From Chelydra serpentina (taxonomy: Eukaryota > Chordata > Testudines > Chelydridae), in the NCBI GenBank assembly GCA_037349315.1, contig JBAIAC010000132.1, positions 434,001-498,000 of the forward strand: a stretch of DNA of 64,000 nucleotides, given 5' to 3'. The translations under genes and the position numbers were made by a program. The notes under the pieces are model-generated. The model saw only the letters and a program-made list of their open reading frames with translations. It was not told where the DNA came from and ran no database searches. Shown here in pieces: positions 29,498 through 41,272 of this stretch (position 1 is its first letter; the number at the start of each line of letters is the position of its first letter).

Positions 29498-29570
29498 GGC
29501 TAAAACCTGGGGGTGAACTAGGGTCCTCTAGATCATCAGTCTAATGCTCTCCTCACTGAGCTACTTCAGC
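29498..29570 (-). pseudogene. tRNA-Phe body with anticodon GAT
   Basis: The acceptor GCTGAAG/TTTTAGC pairs completely and the anticodon stem TTAGA/TCTAG pairs with one wobble, but the loop is CTGATGA, giving GAT (Ile) where the paralogues at 11821 and 31141 have GAA. The T loop reads TTCACCC, so the conserved A58 and the B box are lost. Confidence 0.7.
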
Positions 29571-29714
29571 ATCTACAAGTGACTATTTGGACATGCTGCT
29601 TCTGTGTCTGGGATGTTTTTGTCAGTCCTGGCACACAAGAAGGACGTCATTGCGAGAGGCCCATGAGGGGAAGATGAATCTTTGCCGGCCTTACTCAGCC
29701 CTGTGATGTGTTAC

Positions 29715-30890
29715 CCTGGACTCAGCTCTCCATTGGTCTGTCTGCTTTGGGGCAGGGACCATAACACGTCCTGCTGCATTCGTTATTTCAAAGGGTGGTT
29801 TAGGATTTTCAGTCTCAGACACGGTGCACAAAGCAGGACTCCACCCTTGGCGTAAACTAAATGAGCCGCATACAGATTCTGGCAGCCACAAGGAGCCATT
29901 TGGTGTGAGAGTCAGACCTGCCCCTGTCCCAGAGGGAGGGGTCGTCTGGGAGGGGACTCGAACATGGACCTGTCGGCTCTTAACTCCCAAACTTTCAGTA
30001 ACTCTGTTATCAGTGCCTGGGAGTGTAATTTAAACCAAAAAAACAGCCACACTGGGCTAGACCAAAGGTCCATCTAGCTCCATATTTTGTTTTCTAAAAA
30101 TTAGCCAATACCAGCTGCCCCAAAAGTCACTCAAGAAGGCACCACTAGGAGTTGAACCGAGGATCTCGTGATTACAAAGCTGGTGCTTTAACCAGCTATG
30201 CCATGGTGCCTGCCTGTTACCAATGGATGGTGTTTTCTCACACCTGACTCCCTGCCAGCCCCCACCTGGGCCTTTGCTTGTGTTTGGATTGTGCAAAGCA
30301 GAGGAGCAGGTGAAATTTTCCTTGCAAGCTGTGTGTGTGTGAATCCTTGGCCAGGTCTGCACTACAAAGTTATTTCAGCATCATTATATTGCTCAGGCGT
30401 GTGAAAAACACACGACTCTCCCTCCGTCGCCAGCTTTTGGCTGGTGCACACACGGCAATGCCACGTCTGGCGACAAAACTGCCCTCTGCTGGCGAGAAAA
30501 TAAAACCACCTCGACAAGAGGCCTGGAGCTTTTTGCAGCAAACTGAGAGTGACAAAGTGTCAGTGTAGACGCTGCTGGTCATTACATCACCAGAACTGGC
30601 CTCTGCCAGTATCCCACAATGCCCGCCGGGAACTCCCTGCCCTGCGATCCTGCTCCAGAGGCTGGGCCCCTCCCCTCTCATCGCTCCGGGAAGTTCTGAC
30701 GGCTGAGCCTGCTGCTCTGCTCCGGCAGCAAGGAGCAAATCACTGCCGGGGATGCTGCTCCCCCGCACAGCGACCACGGAGCTGGGGGGGGGCGGAAGCT
30801 CCTTACAGTGGGGGGGGGCACCGGCATCCGAACTGTGCTGCCCCCATGACACTCCTTTCCCCCAAGTACCTGCACTCACGCCTCCCCTTC
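29715..30890 (-). repeat. Partial Thr - D1 duplication block
   Basis: Inverse of 26680-24900 in part: the CAGCAGGACGTGTTATGG flank, the CR1 tail (30034-30114), Thr relic and a truncated D1 (30349-30890). It lacks the Ser half. This D1 copy provides the empty site for the insertion at 50121-50420. Confidence 0.82.
30137..30210 (-). pseudogene. tRNA-Thr (TGT) pseudogene
   Basis: Acceptor GGCACCA/TGGTGCC is intact, but the anticodon stem is broken (CCAGC against TCACG) and the T stem carries a mismatch. B box GGTTCAACTCC is retained and TTTT follows, so it might still be transcribed. Confidence 0.75.
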
Positions 30891-31140
30891 TCCCTGAGAC
30901 CACAACCCTACACCGCCCTGTCTCCCTGAGACCCTGCCCTTCCCCTCCCCCTGGGGCCACACCCACAGAACGCCTCTTCCCCCCATGACTCTGCCTCATC
31001 CCGCCATCCATCCTTCGTCCTTATGGCTGGTAAAAAGTGGTGGGGCTCATGGCCCTCTAAATCCCCTGTTCCCCGCATGGCGAACATGGAGGTACCACTG
31101 CGCTTTGAGAAAACAGCCCAGCCCCTGCAGAGACAGAACA

Positions 31141-31213
31141 TGCCAATCCCTGGGGTTGGACCTGGGACCGCTAGATCTTCAGTCTAACGGTCACCTGACT
31201 GAGCTACTTCAGC
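31141..31213 (-). pseudogene. tRNA-Phe (GAA) pseudogene
   Basis: The anticodon arm TTAGA-CTGAAGA-TCTAG keeps GAA. The D stem is broken (GACC for GAGC), the inner acceptor pairs are mismatched and the B box reads AGGTCCAACCCC. Confidence 0.75.
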
Positions 31214-31352
31214 ACCTTTATGACTTTCTCTGTCCAGGTCATTTCAGGCTCTGCTGTAGGAAAAGCCAGCGTGGGCTTGTGCACCCAGTTGGCCCATCTG
31301 GGCTTTCTGTCTTCTCTTGCTCTTTCTCAGCGAGGGGAAGGAAAAGAAGCTC

Positions 31353-31442
31353 CCCTTCGAGCTGGAGTCACAAGGGTGACGTAAGGATGACTTCCTGGGA
31401 GCCGGCTCCAGGTCTTTGCTCTACCAGCCGACCCACCGAAGA
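31353..31442 (-). pseudogene. tRNA-Tyr-derived pseudogene with intron (GGA at anticodon)
   Basis: Fourth Tyr relic; minus strand TCTTCGG, GGCTGGTAGAGC, CTGGAG, intron, ATCCTTACGTC, CTCCAGCTCGAAGG. This copy keeps the normal CTCGAAGG 3' strand, but again has the CCTTGTGACTCC B-box change. The 57-bp array starts about 40 bp to its right. Confidence 0.75.
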
Positions 31443-31479
31443 GCTGCCACCACTTTCTCCAGCTTCGCCATCCAGAGTG

Positions 31480-34400
31480 AGAGGTGGGGCACCCGGTGTC
31501 ACTGTCGCTCTCTGAGAGATGCTGTGTGCATTACCCCACGTGGCCACCCAGTGTCACTGTCGCTTTCTGAGAGAGACGCTGTGTGCATTACCCCACGTGG
31601 CCACCCGGTGTTACTGTCGCTTTCTGAGAGAGACGCTGTGTGCATTACCCCACGTGGCCACCCGGTGTCACTGTTGCTCTCTGAGAGATGCTGTGTGCAT
31701 TACCCCACGTGGCCACCCAGTGTCACTGTTGCTCTCTGAGAGAGACGCTGTGTGCGTTACCCCACGTGGCCACCCAGTGTCACTGTTGCTCTCTGAGAGA
31801 GACGCTGTGTGCGTTACCCCACGTGGCCACCCGGTGTCACTGTCGCTCTCTGAGAGATGCTGTGTGCATTACCCCACGTGGCCACCCAGTGTCACTGTCG
31901 CTTTCTGAGAGAGACGCTGTGTGCATTACCCCACGTGGCCACCCGGTGTCACTGTTGCTTTCGGAGAGAGATGCTGTGTGCATTGCCCCACGTGGCCACC
32001 CGGTGTCACTGTTGCTCTCTGAGGGAGATGCTGTGTGCATTACCCCACGTGGCCACCCGGTGTCACTGTTGCTCTCTGAGAGAGACGCTGTGTGCATTAC
32101 CCCACGTGGCCACCCGGTGTCACTGTTGCTTTCGGAGAGAGATGCTGTGTGCATTGCCCCACGTGGCCACCCAGTGTCACTGTTGCTCTCTGAGAGAGAC
32201 GCTGTGTGCGTTACCCCACGTGGCCACCCGGTGTCACTGTCGCTCTCTGAGAGATGCTGTGTGCATTACCCCACGTGGCCACCCAGTGTCACTGTCGCTT
32301 TCTGAGAGAGACGCTGTGTGCATTACCCCACGTGGCCACCCGGTGTCACTGTTGCTTTCGGAGAGAGATGCTGTGTGCATTGCCCCACGTGGCCACCCGG
32401 TGTCACTGTCGCTCTCTGAGAGATGCTGTGTGCATTACCCCACGTGGCCACCCGGTGTCACTGTTGCTCTCTGAGAGAGACGCTGTGTGCATTACCGCAC
32501 GTGGCCACCCGGTGTCACTGTTGCTCTCTGAGAGAGACGCTGTGTGCGTTACCCCACGTGGCCACCCGGTGTCACTGTTGCTCTCTGAGAGAGACGCTGT
32601 GTGCGTTACCCCACGTGGCCACCCGGTGTCACTGTTGCTCTCTGAGGGAGACGCTGTGTGCGTTACCCCACGTGGCCACCCGGTGTCACTGTTGCTCTCT
32701 GAGAGAGACGCTGTGTGCATTACCCCACGTGGCCACCCGGTGCCACTGTTGATCTCTGAGAGAGACGCTGTGTGCATTACCCCACGTTGCTACCCGGTGC
32801 CACTGTTGCTTTCTGAGAGAGACGCTGTGTGCATTACCCCACGTGGCCACCCAGTGTCACTGTCACTCTCTGAGAGAGATGCTGTGTGCATTACCCCACG
32901 TGGCCACCCGGTGTCACTGTTCCTCTCTGAGAGAGACGCTGTGTGCATTACCCCACGTGGCCACCCGGTGTCGCTGTTGCTCTCTGAGAGAGACGCTGTG
33001 TGCATTATCCCACGTGGCCACCCGGTGTCACTGTTGCTCTCTGAGAGAGACGCTGTGTGCATTACCCCACAGGGCCCCCCGGTGTCGCTGTTGCTCTCTT
33101 AGAGAGATGCTGTGTGCATTACCCCACGTGGCCACCCGGTGTCACTATCGCTCTCTGAGAGAGACGCTGTGTGCATTATCCCACGTGGCCACCCGGTGTC
33201 ACTATCGCTCTCTGAGAGAGACGCTGTGTGCATTACCCCACATGGCCAGCCGGTGTCGCTGTTGCTCTCTGAGAGAGACGCTGTGTGCGTTACCCCACGT
33301 GGCCACCCGGTGTCACTGTTGCTCTCTGAGAGAGACGCTGTGTGCATTACCCCATGTGTCCGCCCGGTGTCACTGTCGCTCTCTGAGAGAGACGCTGTGT
33401 GCATTACCCCACGTGGCCACCCGGTGTCGCTGTTGCTCTCTGAGAGAGGCGCTGTGTGCATTACGCCACAGGACCCCCCGGTGCCACTGTTGCTCTCTGA
33501 GAGAGACGCTGTGTGCATTACCCCACGTGGCCACCCGGTGTCACTGTTCCTCTCTGAGAGAGACGCTGTGTGCATTACCCCACGTGGCCACCCGGTGTCG
33601 CTGTTGCTTTCTGAGAGAGACGCTGTGTGCATTACCACACAGGGCCCCCCGGTGTCGCTGTTGCTCTCTTAGAGAGACGCTGTGTGCATTACCCCACAGG
33701 GCCCCCCGGTGTCGCTGTTGCTCTCTTAGAGAGACGCTGTGTGCATTACCCCACGTGGCCACCCGGTGTCACTATCGCTCTCTGAGAGAGACGCTGTGTG
33801 CATTACCCCACGTGGCCACCGGGTGTCACTATCGCTCTCTGAGAGAGACGCTGTGTGCATTATCCCACGTGGCCACCCGGTGTCACTATCGCTCTCTGAG
33901 AGAGACGCTGTGTGCATTATCCCACGTGGCCACCCAGTGTCACTATCGATCTCTGAGAGAGACGCTGTGTGCATTACCCCACGTGGCCACCCGGTGTCAC
34001 TGTTGCTCTCTGAGAGAGACGCTGTGTGCGTTACCCCACATGGCCACCCAGTGTCACTGTTGCTCTCTGAGAGAGACGCTGTGTGCGTTACCCCACGTGG
34101 CCACCCGGTGTCACTGTCGCTCTCTGAGAGAGACGCTGTGTGCGTTACCCCACGTGGTCACCCAGTGTCACTGTTGATCTCTGAGAGGGATGCTGTGTGC
34201 ATTACCCCACGTGGCCACCCGGTGTCGCTGTTGCTCTCTGAGAGAGGCGCTGTGTGCATTACGCCACAGGACCCCCCGGTGCCACTGTTGCTCTCTGAGA
34301 GAGACGCTGTGTGCATTATCCCACGTGGCCACCCGGTGTCGCTCTATCTCTCTGAGAGAGACGCTGTGTGCATTATCCCACGTGGCCACCCGGTGTCACT

Positions 34401-37400
34401 GTTGCTCTCTGAGAGAGACGCTGTGTGCATTACCCCACAGGGCCCCCCGGTGTCGCTGTTGCTCTCTTAGAGAGATGCTGTGTGCATTACCCCACGTGGC
34501 CACCCGGTGTCACTATCGCTCTCTGAGAGAGACGCTGTGTGCATTATCCCACGTGGCCACCCGGTGTCACTATCGCTCTCTGAGAGAGACGCTGTGTGCA
34601 TTACCCCACATGGCCAGCCGGTGTCGCTGTTGCTCTCTGAGAGAGACGCTGTGTGCGTTACCCCACGTGGCCACCCGGTGTCACTGTTGCTCTCTGAGAG
34701 AGACGCTGTGTGCATTACCCCATGTGTCCGCCCGGTGTCACTGTCGCTCTCTGAGAGAGACGCTGTGTGCATTACCCCACGTGGCCACCCGGTGTCGCTG
34801 TTGCTCTCTGAGAGAGGCGCTGTGTGCATTACGCCACAGGACCCCCCGGTGCCACTGTTGCTCTCTGAGAGAGACGCTGTGTGCATTACCCCACGTGGCC
34901 ACCCGGTGTCACTGTTCCTCTCTGAGAGAGACGCTGTGTGCATTACCCCACGTGGCCACCCGGTGTCGCTGTTGCTCTCTGAGAGAGACGCTGTGTGCAT
35001 TACCACACAGGGCCCCCCGGTGTCGCTGTTGCTCTCTTAGAGAGACGCTGTGTGCATTACCCCACAGGGCCCCCCGGTGTCGCTGTTGCTCTCTTAGAGA
35101 GACGCTGTGTGCATTACCCCACGTGGCCACCCGGTGTCACTATCGCTCTCTGAGAGAGACGCTGTGTGCATTATCCCACGTGGCCACCCAGTGTCACTAT
35201 CGATCTCTGAGAGAGACGGTGTGTGCATTACCCCACGTGGCCACCCGGTGTCACTGTTGCTCTCTGAGAGAGACGCTGTGTGCATTACCCCACATGGCCA
35301 CCCGGTGTCACTGTTGCTCTCTGAGAGAGACGCTGTGTGCGTTACCCCACGTGGCCACCCGGTGTCACTGTTGCTCTCTGAGAGAGACGCTGTGTGCATT
35401 ACCCCATGTGGCCGCCCGGTGTCACTGTCGCTCTCTGAGAGAGACGCTGTGTGCATTACCCCACGTGGTCACCCAGTGTCACTGTTGATCTCTGAGAGGG
35501 ATGCTGTGTGCATTACCCCACGTGGCCACCCGGTGTCGCTGTTGCTCTCTGAGAGAGGCGCTGTGTGCATTACGCCACAGGACCCCCCGGTGCCACTGTT
35601 GCTCTCTGAGAGAGACGCTGTGTGCATTACCCCACGTGGCCACCCGGTGTCACTGTTCCTCTCTGAGAGAGACGCTGTGTGCATTACCCCATGTGGCCAC
35701 CCGGTGTCGCTGTTGCTCTCTGAGAGAGACGCTGTGTGCATTCCCACACAGGGCCCCCCGGTGTCGCTGTTGCTCTCTTAGAGAGACGCTGTGTGCATTA
35801 CCCCACAGGGCCCCCCGGTGTCGCTGTTGCTCTCTTAGAGAGACGCTGTGTGCATTACCCCACGTGGCCACCCGGTGTCACTATCGCTCTCTGAGAGAGA
35901 CGCTGTGTGCATTATCCCACGTGGCCACCCAGTGTCACTATCGATCTCTGAGAGAGACGCTGTGTGCATTACCCCACGTGGCCACCCGCTGTCACTGTTG
36001 CTCTCTGAGAGAGACGCTGTGTGCATTACCCCATGTGGCCGCCCGGTGTCACTGTTGCTCTCTGAGAGACATGCTGTGTGCATTACCCCACGTGGCCACC
36101 GGGTGTCACTGTTGCTCTCTGAGAGAGACGCTGTGTGCATTACCCCACGTGGCCACCCAGTGTCACTGTTGCTCTCCGAGAGATATGCTGTGTGCATTAC
36201 CACACGTGGCCACCCAGTGTCACTGTTGATCTCTGAGAGGGATGCTGTGTGCATTACCCCACGTGGCCACCCGGTGTAACTGTCGCTCCCTGAGAGAGAC
36301 GCTGTGTGCATTACCCCGCGTGGCGACCCAGTGTCACTGTTGATCTCTGAGAGAGACGCTGTGTGCATTACCCTACGTGTCCACTCAGTGTCATTGTCGC
36401 TCTCTGAGAGAGATGCTGTGTGCATTACCCCACGTGGCCACCCGGTGTCACTGTCGCTCTCTGAGAGGGATGCTGTGTGCTTTACCCCACGTGGCCACCC
36501 GGTGTCATTGTTGCTCTCTGAGAGAGACGCTGTGTGCGTTACCCCACGTGGCCACCCAGTCTCACTTTCACTCTCTGAGAGAGACGCTGTGTGCATTACC
36601 CTGTGTGGCCTCCTAGTGTCGCTCTTGCTCTCTGAGAGAGATGCTGTGTGCATTACCCCACGTGGTCATCCAGTGTCACTGTTGCTCTCTGAGAGAGACG
36701 CTGTGTGCATTACCCCACGTGGCCACCCGGTGTCACTGTCGCTCTCTGAGAGAGACGCTGTGTGCATTACCCCACGTGGCCACCCGGTGTCACTGTCGCT
36801 CTCTGAGAGAGACGCTGTGTGCATTACCCCACGTGGCCACCCGGTGTCACTGTTGCTCTCTGAGAGAGATGCTGTGTGCATTACCGCATGTGGCCACCCG
36901 GTGTCACTGTTGCTCTCTAAGAGAGATGCTGTGTGCATTACCCCACATGGCCACCCGGTGTCACTGTTGCTCTCTGAGAGAGACGCTGTGTGCATTACCC
37001 CACGTGGCCACCCGGTGTCACTGTTGCTCTCTGAGAGAGACGCTGTGTGCATTACCCCGCGTGGCCACCCAGTGTCACTGTTGATCTCTGAGAGAGACGC
37101 TGTGTGCATTACCCCACGTGGCCACCCAGTGTCGCTGTTGCTCTCTGAGAGAGACGCTGTGTGCATTACCCCACTTGGCCACCCAGTGTCACTGTTGCTC
37201 TCTGAGAGAGATGCTGTGTGCATTACCACACGTGGCCACCCAGTGTCGCTGTTGCTCTCTGAGAGAGACGCTGTGTGCATTACCCCACTTGGCCACCCAG
37301 TGTCACTGTTGCTCTCTGAGAGAGACGCTGTGTGCATTACCCCACGTGGCCACCCGGTGTCACTGTTGCTCTCTGAGAGAGACGCTGTGTGCATTACCCC

Positions 37401-38225
37401 ACGTGGCCACCCGGTGTCACTGTTGCTCTCTGAGAGAGACGCTGTGTGCATTACCCCACTTGGCCACCCAGTGTCACTGTTGCTCTCTGAGAGAGATGCT
37501 GTGTGCATTATCCCACGGGGCCACCCAGTGTCACTGTTGCTCTCTGAGAGAGACGCTGTGTGCATCACCCCACGTGGCCACCCGGTGTCACTGTTGCTCT
37601 CTGAGAGAGACGCTGTGTGCATTACCCCACGTGGCCACCCGGTGTCGCTGTATCTCTCTCAGAGAGAAGCTGTGTGCATTATCCCACGGGGCCACCCGGT
37701 GTCACTGTCGCTCTCTGAGAGAGATGCTGTGTGCATTACCCCACGTGGCCACCCGGTGTCGCTGTTGCTCTCTGAGAGAGATGCTGTGTGCATTATCCCA
37801 CGGGGCCACCCGGTGTCACTGTCGCTCTCTGAGAGAGATGCTGTGTGCATTACCCCACGTGGCCACCCGGTGTCACTGTTGCTCTCTGAGAGAGACGCTG
37901 TGTGCATTATCCCACGTGGCCACCCGGTGTCGCTGTTGCTCTCTGAGAGAGACGCTGTGTGCATTACGCCACTTGGCCACCCGGTGTCACTGTTGCTCTC
38001 TGAGAGAGACGCTGTGTGCATTATCCCACGTGGCCACCCGGTGTCGCTGTTGCTCTCTGAGAGAGACGCTGTGTGCATTACGCCACTTGGCCACCCGGTG
38101 CCACTGTTGCTCTCTGAGAGAGACGCTGTGTGCATTGCCCCACAGGGCCCCCCGGTGTCGCTGTTGCTCTCTTAGAGAGACGCTGTGTGCATTATCCCAC
38201 GTGGCCACCCGGTGTCACTGTCGCT
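31480..38225. repeat. 57-bp minisatellite, large array with higher-order structure
   Basis: About 118 units of 57 bp; a typical unit runs GCTGTGTGCATTACCCCACG then TGGCCACCCGGTGTCACTGT and TGCTCTCTGAGAGAGAC. Some early units are 55 bp, which shifts the open frames. A 24-unit (1,368-bp) block at 33112-34479 is repeated almost unchanged at 34480-35847, with a third partial copy after it. Variant units with CACAGGGCCCCCCGG mark the register. Frames reaching 623 codons are a consequence of the period. Confidence 0.97.
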
Positions 38226-38249
38226 TGTTCGTTGGGGGCGGGGCGAGAG

Positions 38250-38500
38250 GAGAAAGTTGTGGGGGTTGCAGAACAGGGTTTAGTTAATTTCACGTCACGA
38301 TCCCCCCAGGTCCTTTCCCTGCAGACACACACCCGACATTCTGCCATGCTGGGGAAACGCTTCGTCTCTTTACTACAGTGGGGACCTGGCCCCTCCTGCC
38401 GGGGCTCAGCCCAGAGACATTTTCCAGCCTCCCCAGTAATAAAGTCTGTGAAGGAAACGCTAGAAAGGAGCAGAAGCAAAGGCGCTGGGCAGGCTCCATA
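38250..38500. repeat. Duplicated segment (also at 59690-59960)
   Basis: Shared landmarks: TTAATTTCAC, TCTGCCATGCTG, GGACCTGGCCCCTCCTGCC/GAGACCTGGCCCCTCC, ACGCTAGAAAGGAGCAGA/ATGCTAGAAAAAAGCAGA. No coding content is evident. Confidence 0.75.
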
Positions 38501-38909
38501 ACGGACACCGGCTCCCCCTGTTCCCTCCTGGGCCCTGGCCAAGCCCTGCTGCTGGCAGAGAACAGCCGCCCCATCGCCACCCCAGAGGCAGCCACGTCTC
38601 GGGGCTCCCCAAACAGCCCCCCCCAACCCCGACCCCCTTTGGGGAGTGACTCGGGGCAGCAATTTCCCTCCCGAACAAGGACAAAGGGCTGCAGATAAGC
38701 TGGAGTGGGGGAAACATCCCAAATCTGGGGAGAATTTAAATGGCCATTGGAGACTGATGGAGAAAAAAGGGCAAAAGAAGAGACGGGAGAGTCCGTCATT
38801 GTGGGATTTCTGTAGCCACATGTGGTGAGGGGAGAGCAAAGGGGAAGAAGCGGAGAGAGAATTGTGATCAGTGTGTGAGAGGGACGTGGCACAAGGATGA
38901 AAACAGCGC

Positions 38910-39060
38910 CACACACACACACAGACACACACACAGTAACACACACACACAGTAACACACACACACTGACACACACACACACAGTAACACACACACACAC
39001 ACACACAGTAACACACACACTCAGTAACACACACACACTGACACACACACACACTGACAC
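38910..39060. repeat. (CA)n microsatellite with AGTAAC interruptions
   Basis: CA runs broken regularly by CAGTAAC and CTGACA. Confidence 0.95.
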
Positions 39061-39282
39061 TTTCTTCTCCCCCCCGGACTTTCCTGGCTCCCAGGGGACG
39101 CTCCACCCCCCACGGATCCCACTGTCCTTCCCCCGCCCGCTGCTTCGGCTCGTCCCCCCGCCGCCCCCGGCCCCACACAGGGGAACCCCCCGGCCCCAGG
39201 CTCTGTCCCCCCTGGACAACTGCCACCAGCGCTGCCGGCAAACACGGGACTCCCCCAGGGAGCCGCTGCTCAGCCCCGCTTC

Positions 39283-39945
39283 CGGCTCCCAATGGAACCA
39301 GAGCCCTGCCCTCAGGAGCTGCCCCGCCCCCGGGCTTTGCCAGAGCCCCGCCCCCAGGTGATGCCCCGCCCCCGGCTCCCAATGGAACCAGAGCCCCGCC
39401 CCCAGGAGCTGCCCCGCCCCCTGCTCACAATGGAGCCAGAGCCCCACCCCCAGGAGCTGCCCCGCCCCCGGGCTGTGCCAGAGCCCCGCCCCCTGGAGCT
39501 GCCCCGCCCCCGGCTCACAATGGAGCCAGAGCCCCGCCCCCAGGAGCTGTCCCGCCCCCGGGTTGTGCCAGAGCCCCGCCCCCAGGAGCTGCCCCGCCCC
39601 CGGGCTATGCCAGAGCCCCGCCCCCAGGAGCTGCCCCGCCCCCGGCTCACAATGGGGCCAGGGCCCCGCCCCCAGGAGCTGCCCGGCCCCTGGGCTGTGC
39701 CAGAGCCACGCCCCCAGGACCTGCCCCGCCCCCAGGCTGTGCCAGAGCCCCGCCCTGAGGAGCTGCCCCGCCCCCGGCTCACAATGGAGCCAGGGCCCCG
39801 CCCCCAGGAGCTGCCCCGCCCCCGAGCTGTGCCAGAGCCCCGCCCCCAGGACCTGCCTCGCCCCGGCTCACAATGGAGCCAGAGCCCCGCCCCCAGGAGC
39901 TGCCCCGCCCCCGAGCTGTGCCGGAGCCCCGCCCCCAGGAGCTGC
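39283..39945. repeat. 42-bp minisatellite, GC-rich
   Basis: About 15 units of 42 bp built on GAGCCCCGCCCCCAGGAGCT followed by GCCCCGCCCCCGGGC, alternating TGTGCCA and TCACAATGGAGCCA ends. CCGCCCC boxes give many potential Sp1 sites. The 14-residue proline/arginine frame over it is not treated as a gene. Confidence 0.93.
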
Positions 39946-40488
39946 TCCGGCTCCTCCCTCCTTCCCAGCCCCCACCGCTCCCAGCTGCTCCCTTCCTGTG
40001 TCTGCAAATCCCCCCGGGGGGGCTGCAGCGCTCACTGGGGCTGTCTCCAGGGGCCGATGTTACCTCCATCTGTGCTTCACCTGGGGGAGGCGGGAGGAGC
40101 TGGGCCCAGGGTGAGCCAGCAAAGTGCGGGGGCAGGGAGAGAAGGGCTGTGGGGAAAGGTGGGTGTTTTACAGGACGGGGAGGGGTGGATCCCGGGGGCG
40201 TCAGGAGAACTTGGGCAGCAAAGGCTCTGGGACATTGAGGGGACCCCCCTGGGGGTCCCGGTGCTGGCCAGGGTTTGTACAGCACCTCGCACAATGGGGG
40301 GGGTCCCAATCTCAGTTCTGGGCTGTGGAGAACCTGGGAGCCCCGATCTCTGGTTCCTGATCACAGGTGCTGGGAATGGAGAGAGAGAAGCTCAGCACGG
40401 GAAGGGTTAATCCAGCGCTGGGTGCTGGCCCCGCTGGGCAGCGCTGCTGCTCTTAGGAGCGGCTCTTAGACCCCCAGAGCGATCCCAG

Positions 40489-40560
40489 TCCCATGTGGTC
40501 TAGTGGGCAGGAGTCCTGGTTTTCACCCTCGTGGCCTAGGCTCAATTCCCAGGGTGGGAA
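40489..40560 (+). pseudogene. tRNA-Glu (TTC), probably a pseudogene
   Basis: TCCCATG acceptor, TGGTCTAGTGG D arm and CCTGGTTTTCACCC anticodon region (TTC). The anticodon stem has two mismatches (CCTGG/CCTCG) and the B box reads GGCTCAATTCC. TTTT follows at 40573. Confidence 0.7.
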
Positions 40561-41148
40561 TAGTGCTGAGCTTTTGCTCAGGGGGAGGCAGGAAATGAAA
40601 GGAAGGTGGCAGGATCCTGCCAGCAGGGGAGATGGACAGTGCTGGGAGGGGCTCCCAGAAGTGGGGGTGGGGGGCAGAGGTCTGGGGGGAGATCAGGGAA
40701 GGATCCCAGCAGTGTGGGAAGTGGGCAGCATGGAGAGCACAGGCCTGGCACGGGGACTGGGGAGAGCGAACGTGTCCCTCTAAACTCACCCACCGCAGAC
40801 TAGGCAGGCTGGGAAGAAGGACGTATTCGTTGGTTAATGTCAATCTCTGTGTAAACACACAAACCAATGGCAACATATTTCCATCGATTATAATCAAACT
40901 GACAGATGGGCAAAGTAAGAAACATGCTGCGTGAGAACATCACCTATTCTCATCCTATGGGGTTCCCTGCTGCCTTCGGCACCACCGTGTGGGTGTTTCA
41001 ATTCCCTCCTCGTTTTCACACACAGACACAAGTTCCTTTGCATGGATACATGGACAGCAAAATCTTCCTGTGTCTCTTGTCTGAGCCAGGGCATTCGATT
41101 CCTTACAAACCTTCTCTCCTGCAGTGACAATGGTCAGACAGAGGGGAG

Positions 41149-41272
41149 TAGGGTGACCAGACAGCAAATGTGAGAAATCAGGACAGGGGGTGGGGGGTAA
41201 TAGGAGCCTATATAACAAAAAGACCCAAAAATCGGGACTGTCCCTATAAAATCGGGACATCTGGTCACCCTA
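41149..41272. mobile_element. hAT-type MITE, copy 2
   Basis: TAGGGTGACCAGA...TCTGGTCACCCTA. Flanked by GAGGGGAG and GAAGGGAC; the inverse block near 52102-52111 shows the unoccupied GAGGGGAC, confirming an 8-bp duplication with one later change on each side. Confidence 0.92.

Noticed and set aside
36304..38175. 623-codon frame of 19-residue repeats
   Set aside because: Produced by a 57-bp tandem repeat divisible by three. Other frames on both strands are open too, and unit-length variants shift it.
28370..38225. CRISPR-like repeat array
   Set aside because: The repeats are contiguous without unique spacers, in a vertebrate context.
39292..40410. 372-codon frame of EPRPQELPRPR-type repeats
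   Set aside because: A 42-bp GC-rich repeat translated in phase; no start context or domain.
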